Assembly (NCBI GenBank): GCA_027364575.1
Contig: DAHXPC010000004.1
Location: 62,001-126,000 of the forward strand
Reading direction: 5' to 3'
Length of the DNA: 64,000 nucleotides
DNA from: a bacterium
GTDB lineage: Bacteria; Pseudomonadota; Gammaproteobacteria; UBA6186; Azoamicaceae
Shown: piece by piece, positions 1 to 7,576 of the stretch
Position numbering within the stretch: the first letter of the stretch is position 1
Layout of the letters: each line of letters opens with the position of its first letter
The notes under the pieces: model-generated
The model's input: the letters and a program-made list of their open reading frames with translations, nothing else
Database searches by the model: none
What the model was told of the DNA's origin: nothing
Made by a program: the position numbers and the translations under genes

Positions 1-240
1 GCTTTGCATCTTCTTTATCTCTTTCGATGTGAGCAATGCTGATAATGTCCTCTGTTGAAGAATCATAATGCTTTTTTGTAAGCTCCCAGTAAGTTTGTCT
101 AGATAATCTATAAAATAATTTCGAAATAACCGTTTGGGTATGTAATAGGGATACTTTTATGTGTTGAAAACCCAAGTTGTAAAATTTTCCAAAAAAAACT
201 ATGCCCCGCTGGAAATTCAAATTAAAAACAGGGACAGTTT
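1..240 (-). CDS. Possible partial reading frame running off the left edge
   Basis: On the minus strand one frame stays open from about position 262 to the window edge. It reads like real protein at its distal end (it includes RLSRQTYWELTKKHYDSS), with balanced charged and aromatic residues. I see no ATG in this frame, only TTG codons without a clear ribosome binding site, so the true 5' end may have been cut off by the neighbouring duplicated module that begins at about 242. I do not recognise the family. It could be a truncated gene fragment or a chance open frame; the sequence beyond the edge would decide. Confidence 0.25.
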
Positions 241-257
241 TAAGTCCAGCGATTCTA

Positions 258-1061
258 TTATGGGTTTTTAGGGTTCATAGTTTGTATTTTAAGAGATTTG
301 CTAAAATCACTTTCAAGATTGTTTTGTCCAGACTCTTTGCATTCTTCAAAACCCTCTCGCTTGTCCTGGTTACTTGACTTTCCATTGGGAGAGGTCGCGC
401 TAGCATCTTTTAGTGGGGTAAAAAATGCTGATGCAGCTTGAATCATTTCTGATGCTATTGCTTGGCCGGGAGAAGAAACGGATCGCCCTAAATTAGAAGC
501 TTGCTCGTCTTGGGCCCATATTTTTTCCCTATATTCAGTGTCTAGATCATCTTTAATTTGGTTTCCGACAAGCATCGTTAAACGAGATCTAGTGGTAAGC
601 TTATTCCTTGTATCCTCAATAGACTTAGCCGTTAAGAAATTGTTATTTGATAAGCTTATTTTAACGGTTCTAAGTCTCTGGTTAAATTCTTCAGAATTTC
701 CTTTAATTAGCGCTGCTATAAATTCATCTGTGAGATCATTAAAATCTAAATAAACAATTTTAAGCTTAGGATGCTCATTAATAATTTTTTTGATAGCGGA
801 GACTGATTCCGGTGCGAGACGATTGTAAGATAGATCTAAATCTTGTAATTCATGATGGTTAGAAAGAATTTCTGCCAATTGATTTAACTGCTTTGCTTTT
901 ATCCAATTACTTTTCAAGCTAAGGTCTTCAACTTCAGGAGATAATCTTAATTTTTCTAAAACCTTAACGAATTGAATCTTAAATTCTGGCGAATCAAGAT
1001 CAGGGTTTCCTTCAAATTCTGGATCAGCTTTGATGGCATTTCTAAAGTTTAATTTTTTCAT
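258..1061 (-). CDS. Leucine-rich-repeat protein, copy A
   Basis: This is an LRR protein of 267 residues using the chosen start. The middle part shows ribonuclease-inhibitor-like repeats (for example LQDLDLSYNRL and LKIVYLDFNDL), normally a protein-binding scaffold. I place the start at ATG 1061 because AAGAGG lies 7 bases upstream; a GTG 14 codons earlier has no such support. The C-terminal third is polar and without recognised domain. No signal peptide is visible. It is divergently paired with the protease-like gene at 1233, and the pair is duplicated at 5117-7159. The role is unknown; an effector or a regulator of its neighbour are both possible. Confidence 0.75.
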   Translation of the reverse strand: MKKLNFRNAIKADPEFEGNPDLDSPEFKIQFVKVLEKLRLSPEVEDLSLKSNWIKAKQLNQLAEILSNHHELQDLDLSYNRLAPESVSAIKKIINEHPKLKIVYLDFNDLTDEFIAALIKGNSEEFNQRLRTVKISLSNNNFLTAKSIEDTRNKLTTRSRLTMLVGNQIKDDLDTEYREKIWAQDEQASNLGRSVSSPGQAIASEMIQAASAFFTPLKDASATSPNGKSSNQDKREGFEECKESGQNNLESDFSKSLKIQTMNPKNP

Positions 1062-1232
1062 CTTGTGCCTCTTTGAAGTTGAGAAACTATCACTCAAACC
1101 CACTCATCAAATGGTTACACTAATTATAGTATTCTTTTTGATAATATTGTTCAAGGCAAGCACGTTTTTTGGTCAAGTAACTTTGTAAATCAACAAATTG
1201 ACTATACTTAAATTAAACCAAAAATTAGAGAT
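1062..1232. promoter_or_regulatory. Shared divergent promoter region, copy A
   Basis: The roughly 170 bases between the LRR gene and the protease-like gene are AT-rich and closely match copy B (5921-6091). A TATACT hexamer at 1203-1208 is a plausible -10 element for the plus-strand gene and is kept in copy B. No convincing -35 hexamer is seen at 17-base spacing. Confidence 0.4.
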
Positions 1233-2297
1233 ATGGCGATGTCTGCTATTCCAGAACATTTAGATATAAAATACCGTATATTTACCTTGGAAAAAGGGGA
1301 TGAGTTAGCTCGTGGTAAAGATGGTTGGATAGCGTATCTGCAGAGTAAAAAATTAGATTCCAGCTCAATAATTCCCAGCGATCTAAAAACAGGACTCAAT
1401 TCTTATATAAAAAGACAAACCCCATGTATAGTTGCAGTACACGGCCATGGTGCCGCTCCTAGTTTACAAACAAAAGGACAATGCATATACACCTCTGATC
1501 CGGGAGATAGAGATGACTATGAAAGCAAGAAAAAATACAAGCAAGCCCATAAAGAAGCACAATTAAACGCAAAAGAATTCGCTGATTACCTGGTAAAAAA
1601 AGGGTTACCAAAAGAGGTTCAAGAGTTACAGGTTTTAGCCTGTTATACGGATGTGTTTGCAAAGGATCTCGCCCAAGAATTGGCCATGCGAGGCTATGAG
1701 AATACCACTGTAGTAGGATACAAGGAAGAATTTAGCCTTTGCCAAGGTGTAGGAGGCTCATCACTTGCAGGTTTAAGTCCCAAGTTAACACCTATGTTAT
1801 ATGAAAATGGAAAAATAATTTGGGATAATTTAAGCAAAGCACTAAAATTAAAGCATGCTGCCATCAATTATGAAACAAGATTTAATACTTCAGATTTTCT
1901 TAAACATAAAAATGATGAGGCTTCGGCAAATGCTTCATCTGCTCCTGCAACCGCTGCCTCAGCTGTATCCCCTTCTCCTGTTGTTGCAGCCTCTAGCCAA
2001 GCAGCAGTGGCTGCATCATCTTCAAGCATTAGTGCGCCACCACCCCATTCTCTACGTTCAATTGACAGCATTAATGCTGAAAAAGCAGAAGAGGAAACTG
2101 CTTCAGAAGCAAGAATTGCCAGAGCAAGAGCTGAAGGTGCTGCAACCGCCGCAGCGGCTATCTCAGCAACACCACAATATTTCAATAGACAATTACGCTC
2201 CACTGAGCCTTTAATTTCAGGCGCCGCCAAGACAAAAGACAATATCAGTAACGAAGCTTCAAAGCCTGAGCCCGTTAAGCATAAAGGGCCACATTAA
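1233..2297 (+). CDS. Predicted His/Cys caspase- or CPD-fold protein with Ser/Ala-rich tail, copy A
   Basis: This 354-residue protein has an N-terminal domain of about 200 residues and a low-complexity Ser/Ala/Pro tail (about 230-340). The domain contains CIVAVHGHGAAP with His70/His72, then VQELQVLACYTDVFAKDLA with Cys137, followed by VVGYKEEFS. A hydrophobic strand ending in HG, then a later hydrophobic strand ending in Cys, is the arrangement of clan CD cysteine peptidases (caspase, gingipain, the C80 toxin CPD). Assignment to that fold is my inference. The codon for Met1 abuts AGAGAT; the ATG two codons later has better spacing. No signal peptide is seen. The gene is divergent from the LRR gene at 258-1061 and duplicated at 6092. 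Confidence 0.6.
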   Translation: MAMSAIPEHLDIKYRIFTLEKGDELARGKDGWIAYLQSKKLDSSSIIPSDLKTGLNSYIKRQTPCIVAVHGHGAAPSLQTKGQCIYTSDPGDRDDYESKKKYKQAHKEAQLNAKEFADYLVKKGLPKEVQELQVLACYTDVFAKDLAQELAMRGYENTTVVGYKEEFSLCQGVGGSSLAGLSPKLTPMLYENGKIIWDNLSKALKLKHAAINYETRFNTSDFLKHKNDEASANASSAPATAASAVSPSPVVAASSQAAVAASSSSISAPPPHSLRSIDSINAEKAEEETASEARIARARAEGAATAAAAISATPQYFNRQLRSTEPLISGAAKTKDNISNEASKPEPVKHKGPH

Positions 2298-2344
2298 TAA
2301 AACCTTTCTAAAGGAAGGTATTGCATATTCACGCTTTTGAATAG

Positions 2345-2415
2345 TGGAGGGGTCAGATCTGGAGTTTGGAAATAGAAAAAAATCCAAGTGCTAAAATCCA
2401 GATTTGACCCCTCCA
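2345..2415. repeat. Imperfect palindromic repeat R1 (MITE-like)
   Basis: This is a 71-base interrupted palindrome. The left arm GGAGGGGTCAGATCTGGA pairs with the right arm TCCAGATTTGACCCCTCC around a centre containing GGAAATAGAAAAAAATCC. Related copies, whole or partial, lie near 4982, 7205/8692, 9196 and 11669. Such units resemble small non-autonomous mobile elements, but no target-site duplication was verified. Confidence 0.75.
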
Positions 2416-2735
2416 TCTTTTTTATCTTTCGTATCTTGATAACGTTGCCATCCTTTGCAAGCAAAGTAAGCGCCATAATAGATGAAGCCCGAAAAAACAA
2501 TAAAGCTGAATATTGTAGATAAAATAATAATTTCTATACTTAATAAGAAACCACAGGCTCCACCCAAAATAATAGCGTTCTGTGCTATCAAAAACGTAGT
2601 GATTCCAAGTGTAAATAGCATGGCAATGCCATATAGGGTCAAATAAACAAGGGTTTTTTTTGAAGCGGCGTGTACTGTCTCGGCTGTGCAATCAAAAATT
2701 GAGATTAATTCGTTCACTAAAAACCTTTTAAGCAT
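2391..2735 (-). CDS. Small multi-pass membrane protein, intact copy
   Basis: This protein of about 114 residues is of unknown family. An N-terminal amphipathic part (MLKRFLVNELISIFDC) is followed by two or three strongly hydrophobic segments between roughly residues 30 and 90, then a charged tail. I choose ATG 2735 because GGGGAG sits about 5 bases upstream; the longer frame up to 2768 lacks this. The last residues (about GGVKSGF) and the stop codon are supplied by the palindromic repeat R1, so the ancestral C-terminus was probably different. A frameshifted relative lies at 8800-9120. Function unknown; it is probably in the inner membrane. Confidence 0.6.
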   Translation of the reverse strand: MLKRFLVNELISIFDCTAETVHAASKKTLVYLTLYGIAMLFTLGITTFLIAQNAIILGGACGFLLSIEIIILSTIFSFIVFSGFIYYGAYFACKGWQRYQDTKDKKDGGVKSGF

Positions 2736-2990
2736 GATGACTCCCCTCAGTTGTATTTCTTCTTGCAATTATACCATAATATTGAAAATAGACTACACAA
2801 TGTATATTGCAATTACACATTGGAATGAAACATTAATATAAAAATTTACGGCTATTAATAATATTTTCGATGGTATTTCAATGCGATGATTTAGGCGATT
2901 CCCTCTGGCCCCGTGACCTTACAACCGAGTTATATTCGGAACGCTATTAGAATTTTAACCAAGGATATTTTGCTATTTTCATTTTGATTT

Positions 2991-4520
2991 CTACAGTGTA
3001 CATTTCTCAACCCAAAGAAAATTCCGAAGAAAATCGCAAAAAGGAATAATGTCTTCTTCTACACTTGCCTTTTCTAATGCATTCATGTATTGCTGTCGGT
3101 GTTCCACAGGAATAATTGTCCATGGATAGTTGCCGGATGCACACATGAGATTCATCAAAAATCTGCCTATTCTGCCATTTCCATCCATGTAAGGGTGAAT
3201 AAAAACAAAGAAAAAATGGCCTAGCACAATACGCACAGAAGCTTCTGCCTCATGTTCTAATAAATCGAAAAATTCATGCATGAGCTCAGAAACAGTTGAA
3301 AAGTTAGGTGGGACATGCATGGAACGGCGTATATAAACGGGATGGCGACGATACCCTGCCAGTTCTGCAGATTTTAAAATGCCGGTAGTTACACTAGGTC
3401 CAAATAATTCGCGAAACCAATCTCCATGATCATTCCAAGCCACTTTTCCAGGATTTTCACCCATCAGTACTTTTTGAATACTACGTTTCACAGCTTGAAA
3501 TGCTTGCCAATACCCGCGCGCGGCTAATGCATTTTTATGATTGTAGTCAGTTTCATCGTTATCTGGATTCCATTTTCCTATGCGCACCTTGTTAATCAGC
3601 TCGGCGCTCACGTGATAACCTTCTATAGAGAGGGAATGATAGGCATCTGCAACATACTGTTCCTCAACTTTGTGCAGATATTCTTTAACATTGATTGAAA
3701 TATCTGGGGATATAGGAAATCGTTCTATAATGGGTATTCTCATCTCTTGCCATAAAATGCGTATACGATTTACAGATGGGGGTACCATTTTCTTTAACAA
3801 TTGTACCTTAAATTCCGATTCAAAAGGGTCTTGTTCACGTATATCATAACCTGCAGCAGACATTGTTTTTTTAATATCTTCGGCGATGCGATTTTGACCG
3901 ATATTGTTAAAAGCACCCATTAAACGCCCTGCGATAGTTGTATGTCCACCCTCTAAAAGGGTCGGAAGAATTTCCGAAGCATCCTGAATACTGGCTAATA
4001 GGGTGCGGGCATCTGTTGGATACAATATAAAGAATGAAGGTGAGCAAGCAATAAGCGCAGGAATTTTAGCAAATAGTTTTAAACCGTTTTTTTCTTCCAC
4101 CTCGGTTTTTTTGGGCATTGTATAACGTACATCTAACAAAGAGGTATGAAACAGCAATTGTGTTATTGTATTATTTCCTTTCTTGGAACGAACAAGAAGC
4201 TGTTTGGGAACTGTCCAATTCTCAGCATGGATCAATAAAGACTGTTCTGGAGATAAACACCATGCGTTACTAAAGCGTGTATTTAGATAGGACGCACAAA
4301 AATGCCAAAATGAAACATACCAAGAGGTACTATCTCCTTGGAATTCATCGGGACGGCAAGCAATATACCAACCTTTAATCACATCTTTTAAAAAACCATT
4401 TTTCATGAGCCTATTAAGATGAGTCCGAGTTAAATTACGAGAACGAATGGCAACTATTCCATTTTTTTGAAGTTTTTGTAGCTGTTCTAGCGATTGTGCT
4501 AATTTTTCTGATTGAGTCAT
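2991..4520 (-). CDS. Fic-domain protein (predicted AMPylase), class II
   Basis: This 509-residue protein has a C-terminal Fic domain with a complete catalytic motif HPYMDGNGRIGR (residues 442-453), which matches HxFx(D/E)GNGRxxR apart from Tyr at the Phe position. The motif is typical of enzymes that transfer AMP to target hydroxyls. Ahead of it, SLSIEG (296-301) fits the (S/T)xxxE(G/N) inhibitory motif, so this looks like a class II, self-inhibited Fic protein. The first 100 or so residues resemble a winged-helix segment of the kind found in AbiEi-like antitoxins and Fic regulators (inference). No signal peptide. The gene stands alone; 24-base direct repeats lie just upstream of its start, which may matter for its control. 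Target unknown; a host-directed effector or a toxin-antitoxin-like role are both open. Confidence 0.85.
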   Translation of the reverse strand: MTQSEKLAQSLEQLQKLQKNGIVAIRSRNLTRTHLNRLMKNGFLKDVIKGWYIACRPDEFQGDSTSWYVSFWHFCASYLNTRFSNAWCLSPEQSLLIHAENWTVPKQLLVRSKKGNNTITQLLFHTSLLDVRYTMPKKTEVEEKNGLKLFAKIPALIACSPSFFILYPTDARTLLASIQDASEILPTLLEGGHTTIAGRLMGAFNNIGQNRIAEDIKKTMSAAGYDIREQDPFESEFKVQLLKKMVPPSVNRIRILWQEMRIPIIERFPISPDISINVKEYLHKVEEQYVADAYHSLSIEGYHVSAELINKVRIGKWNPDNDETDYNHKNALAARGYWQAFQAVKRSIQKVLMGENPGKVAWNDHGDWFRELFGPSVTTGILKSAELAGYRRHPVYIRRSMHVPPNFSTVSELMHEFFDLLEHEAEASVRIVLGHFFFVFIHPYMDGNGRIGRFLMNLMCASGNYPWTIIPVEHRQQYMNALEKASVEEDIIPFCDFLRNFLWVEKCTL

Positions 4521-4523
4521 TAC

Positions 4524-4629
4524 GTTGTGATCCTAGGTTATGCCGTTGTACTGATCCTAGGGTATTCAGTTGTGCTGATCCTAGGTTATTGCGTTGTGTT
4601 AATCATAGGTTATTAGGTTGTAAAATTGC
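4524..4629. repeat. 24-bp direct repeat array upstream of the Fic gene
   Basis: Units starting GTTGT and containing the palindrome CCTAGG recur at 4524-4544 (21 bases), 4545-4568, 4569-4592 and 4593-4616 (24 bases each), with a partial fifth from 4617. The last unit carries CATAGG instead. The array begins 3 bases before the Fic start codon, within its 5' region. It could be a binding-site array or a simple satellite. There are no unique spacers, so it is not a CRISPR. Confidence 0.8.
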
Positions 4630-4875
4630 AAGAGGCACTATTAAGTATCGCTATATCAATCAAATTTATAGGACGGATCTATGCGACTGGGTTTTGATTT
4701 GTATTGTATGGTCAGGCATTTATCACGCACAAACGATAATAAAAAAAATTATAAATCAACAGTTCGGTCTTCTTTGGCTGGCATTATAATCAGTTTCAAA
4801 GAGGTTCGACGCCTCTCTTCGGCACTCGTTAAATTCAATACTTCATCTACCTTTTGCACATTAGAAAAATCTCCT

Positions 4876-4980
4876 TGCCAATTTTTTCTGTATGGAATGT
4901 ATAGAGAAGGTCTTGGCTTTACGCCTATTCGGGAAATTTCTGAACGTTGGCTTCAACATGTGGCTAATAATAAAGGTCTG
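4876..4980 (+). pseudogene. Remnant of a Sel1-repeat gene
   Basis: About 34 codons (CQFFLYGMYREGLGFTP, then a match to ERWLQ) align closely with residues 378-411 of the Smr-Sel1 protein at 9342-10955. The frame has no start of its own, the sequence upstream is unrelated, and it runs directly into palindromic repeat sequence at 4982. It sits in unit A of the tandem duplication where unit B carries the intact gene. It is best read as a leftover 3' fragment. Confidence 0.65.
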
Positions 4981-4981
4981 T

Positions 4982-5095
4982 GTGGAGGGGGCAGATCTGG
5001 ATTTTGGATTGTATGGAGAGGCAGATTTGGAGTTTGAGATCTGGAATTTGGAAATAGAAAAAAATTCCAAGTGCCAAACTCCAGACTTGACCCTG
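4982..5095. repeat. Compound palindromic repeat R2
   Basis: This is a related but rearranged copy of R1. It has two successive left arms (GGAGGGGGCAGATCTGGA and GGAGAGGCAGATTTGGAG), the conserved centre GGAAATAGAAAAAAATTCC and a single right arm ending in CCAGACTTGACCC. It separates the Sel1 remnant from the second LRR gene. Confidence 0.6.
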
Positions 5096-5116
5096 AAGGC
5101 AAGTCCAGCGATTCTA

Positions 5117-5920
5117 TTAGGGGTTTTTAGGGCTCATAGTTTGTATTGAAAGAGACTTTTTAAAATCACTTTCAAGATTGTTTTGTCCAGACTCTTTGCA
5201 TTCTTCAAAACCCTCTCGCTTGTCCTGGTTACTTGACTTTCCATTGGGAGAAGTTACTCTAGCATCTTTTAGTGGGGTAAAAGGTGCTGATGCAGCTTGA
5301 ATCACTTCTGATGCTACTGCTTGGATGGGAGAAGAGACGGATCGCCCTAAATTTACAGCTTGTTCAGCTTGCTTCATTATTTTTTTTCTATATTCGCTAG
5401 CTACAGCTATTGTAATATGGTTACCAACAAGCATCGCTAACCGTGAGTCGTTGTGCAACCTGCTTTCAGTGTCATCAATAGATTTAACCGTTAGGAAATT
5501 ATTGTTGGATAAGCTTAATTCAACCGATCTAAGTCTCTGGTTAAATTCTTCAGAATTTTCTTCAATTAGCGCTGCTATAAATTCATCTGTTAAATCATTA
5601 AAATCTAAATAAACAATTTTAAGCTTAGGGTGATCATTAATAATTTTTTTGATAGCAGAAACTGATTCCGGTGCGAGACGATTGTAAGATAGATCTAAAT
5701 CTTGTAATTCATGATGGGTAGAAAGAATTTCTGCCAATTGATTTAACTGCTTTGCTTTTATCCAATTACTTTTCAAGCTAAGGTCTTCCACTTCAGGAGA
5801 AAATCTTAGTTTTTCTAAAACCTTATCGAATTGAATCTTAAATTCTGGCGAGTCAAGATCAGGGTTTCCTTCAAATTCTGGATCAGCTTTGATGGCATTT
5901 CTAAAGTTTAGTTTTTTCAT
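5117..5920 (-). CDS. Leucine-rich-repeat protein, copy B
   Basis: This close paralogue of the protein at 258-1061 also has 267 residues from the ATG preceded by AAGAGG. The LRR core is nearly unchanged, while residues after about 150 differ more (for example where copy A has SRLTMLVGNQIKDD this copy has SRLAMLVGNHITIA). Conservation of the repeats and drift of the tail suggest the LRR surface is the constrained part. It is divergent from the protease-like gene at 6092. No signal peptide or membrane segment is visible. Function unknown. Confidence 0.75.
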   Translation of the reverse strand: MKKLNFRNAIKADPEFEGNPDLDSPEFKIQFDKVLEKLRFSPEVEDLSLKSNWIKAKQLNQLAEILSTHHELQDLDLSYNRLAPESVSAIKKIINDHPKLKIVYLDFNDLTDEFIAALIEENSEEFNQRLRSVELSLSNNNFLTVKSIDDTESRLHNDSRLAMLVGNHITIAVASEYRKKIMKQAEQAVNLGRSVSSPIQAVASEVIQAASAPFTPLKDARVTSPNGKSSNQDKREGFEECKESGQNNLESDFKKSLSIQTMSPKNP

Positions 5921-6091
5921 CTTGTGCCTCTTTGAAATTGAGAAACTGTCACTCAAACGCACTCTATTAAGTGGTTACATTAATTATAGTACTCTCTTTG
6001 ATAAAATTGTTCAAGATAAGCGCTTTTTTGGTCAAATAGCTTTTTAAATCAATAAATTGGCTATACTTAAATTAAATCAAAAATTAGAGAT

Positions 6092-7159
6092 ATGACGATG
6101 TCTGCTATCCCACAAAATTTAGATATAAAATACCGGATATTTACCTTAGAAAAAGGGGATGAGTTAGCTCGTGGTAAAGATGGTTGGATAGCCTATCTGC
6201 AACATAAAAAATTAGATGCTACCTCAATAATTCCCAGCGATCTAAAAACAGGACTAAATGCTTATATAAAAAAACAAACCCCATGTATAGTGGCAGTACA
6301 CGGCCATGGTGCCGCTCCTGATTTACAAACAAAAGGACAATGCATATACACCTCTGATCCGAGAGATAGAGATGATTATGAAAGCAAACAAAAATACATG
6401 CAAGCCCATAAAAATGCACAATTAAACGCAAAAGAATTCGCCGATTACCTGGTAAAAAAAGGGTTACCAAAAGAGGTTCAAGAGTTACAGGTTTTAGCCT
6501 GTTATACCGATGTATTTGCAAAGGATCTTGCCCAAGAATTGGCTGTGCGAGGCTACGAGAATACAGCAGTAGTAGGATACAAGGAAGAATTTAGCATTTG
6601 CCAAGGATTTGAGGGTTCATCAATTGCAGGTTTATGCCCTGAGCTAACACCTGGGTTATATGAAAATGAAAAAATAATTTGGAAAAAATTAACTGAAGAA
6701 ATTCGAATAAAGCATGCTGCCGATAAACATGAAGCCAGATATAATACTTCAAATTATCTGAAACATCGGAAAGAAGGCGCCTCTGTTACAGAAAGTTCAT
6801 CAAGCTCGGCTGCTGCCGCTTCAGATGTATCCCCTTCCCCTGGTGTTGCAGCCCTTAGCCAAACAGCAGCGGCGGCATCATCTTCAAGCATTAGTGCGCC
6901 ACCACCCCGTTCTCTACGTTCAACAGATAGCATTAATGCTGCAGAAGCAGAAGAGGAAACTGCTTCAGAAGCAAGAATTGTCAGAGCAAGAGCCGAAGCT
7001 GCAGCCGCCGCCCTAGCGACTATTTCAGCACCACCACAATATTTGAATAGACAATTACGATCCGCTGAGCCTTTAATTTCAGGTGCCGCCAAGACAAAAG
7101 ACAGTACCAGTAACGAAGCTTCAAAGCCTGAACCCGTTAAGCATAAAGGGCCACATTGA
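6092..7159 (+). CDS. Predicted His/Cys caspase- or CPD-fold protein, copy B
   Basis: This 355-residue paralogue of the product of 1233-2297 keeps the candidate catalytic residues at the same positions (VAVHGHG with His70/72 and LACYTDVFA with Cys137). The strands around them are unchanged, but the region after about 165 and the Ser/Ala-rich tail have drifted. This pattern supports a functional constraint on the His/Cys core. Both copies end in the same SKPEPVKHKGPH tail. It shares a divergent intergenic region with the LRR gene at 5117. Clan CD peptidase fold is inferred from motif spacing; a non-catalytic role cannot be excluded. Confidence 0.6.
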   Translation: MTMSAIPQNLDIKYRIFTLEKGDELARGKDGWIAYLQHKKLDATSIIPSDLKTGLNAYIKKQTPCIVAVHGHGAAPDLQTKGQCIYTSDPRDRDDYESKQKYMQAHKNAQLNAKEFADYLVKKGLPKEVQELQVLACYTDVFAKDLAQELAVRGYENTAVVGYKEEFSICQGFEGSSIAGLCPELTPGLYENEKIIWKKLTEEIRIKHAADKHEARYNTSNYLKHRKEGASVTESSSSSAAAASDVSPSPGVAALSQTAAAASSSSISAPPPRSLRSTDSINAAEAEEETASEARIVRARAEAAAAALATISAPPQYLNRQLRSAEPLISGAAKTKDSTSNEASKPEPVKHKGPH

Positions 7160-7204
7160 TGAAACCTTTCTAAAGGAAGGTATTGCATACTCACGTTTTT
7201 GAAA

Positions 7205-7216
7205 GTGGAGGGGTCA
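7205..7216. repeat. Left part of palindromic repeat R3, split by the IS element
   Basis: The sequence gtggaggggtca matches the left arm of R1. The rest of the repeat resumes at about 8692 (atctggattttg) on the far side of the IS110-family element. Confidence 0.6.
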
Positions 7217-7231
7217 TATATGGACCGTCCC

Positions 7232-7576
7232 TATTTGCAAGGATTTTTTCATTGTTTTAGCAGAAAAGTTTGCAGTCATATATCCGGCCTTTAAAATTGA
7301 GCAATTTCTTACTCGGGCCCTGATGGAATCTGCGTACTCTTTCGTTTTATCTTAACAAATCTTCGGCTTTTAAAAGCCCTGACCCCTCTCAGGTTTCGAA
7401 AAAGTCGGTTTTACCTGTCTTGCCATCACTCTGAATTCATCTTCGCAAATTATTTAACACTTTTTAACCATCTCACTGGCAACAGCTGTTTATTTCAGTA
7501 TAAATACTTCTTGGCAATTAACTATAATAATGAATGTACTTTTGTGCCTTCACTGCAATAAGCAATTTTATTTGTT
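7232..7576 (-). ncRNA. Candidate bridge-RNA region of the IS110-family element
   Basis: This 345-base noncoding stretch lies between the transposase stop and the subterminal repeat. IS110-family elements encode a structured bridge RNA in a noncoding end, and the longer 3' end is the usual location in the IS1111 subgroup. I did not fold it or identify the guide loops; the call rests on position and family knowledge. Confidence 0.35.

Larger units (their letters stand above)
242..2355. repeat. Segmental duplication, copy A (LRR + protease-like pair)
   Basis: This stretch of about 2.1 kb is repeated at 5101-7216 with the same gene order, the same divergent intergenic region and only scattered substitutions. 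Both copies start at the same short sequence downstream of the LRR gene (aagtccagcgattctatta) and end in gtggaggggtca, the left arm of a palindromic repeat. It forms the first part of a longer duplicated unit of about 4.86 kb. Confidence 0.9.
5101..7216. repeat. Segmental duplication, copy B (LRR + protease-like pair)
   Basis: This is the second copy of the roughly 2.1-kb module described at 242-2355, in the same orientation. Both genes remain open, so the copies have diverged mainly by substitution. It ends in the palindrome arm GGAGGGGTCA, where an IS110-family element interrupts the repeat. Confidence 0.9.

Noticed and set aside
1868..2242. Minus-strand Ala-rich open frame opposite the tail of the His/Cys protein gene
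   Set aside because: It is the complement of the Ser/Ala-rich coding repeat; it has no ribosome binding site and the equivalent frame in copy B has different ends.
4524..4629. Possible CRISPR array
   Set aside because: The units are directly adjacent with no unique spacers and no cas genes are nearby.
4496..4789. Plus-strand frame with CDPRL-type repeats
   Set aside because: The apparent protein repeats come from the 24-base DNA repeats upstream of the Fic gene. The frame is antisense to the Fic start and lacks a family.
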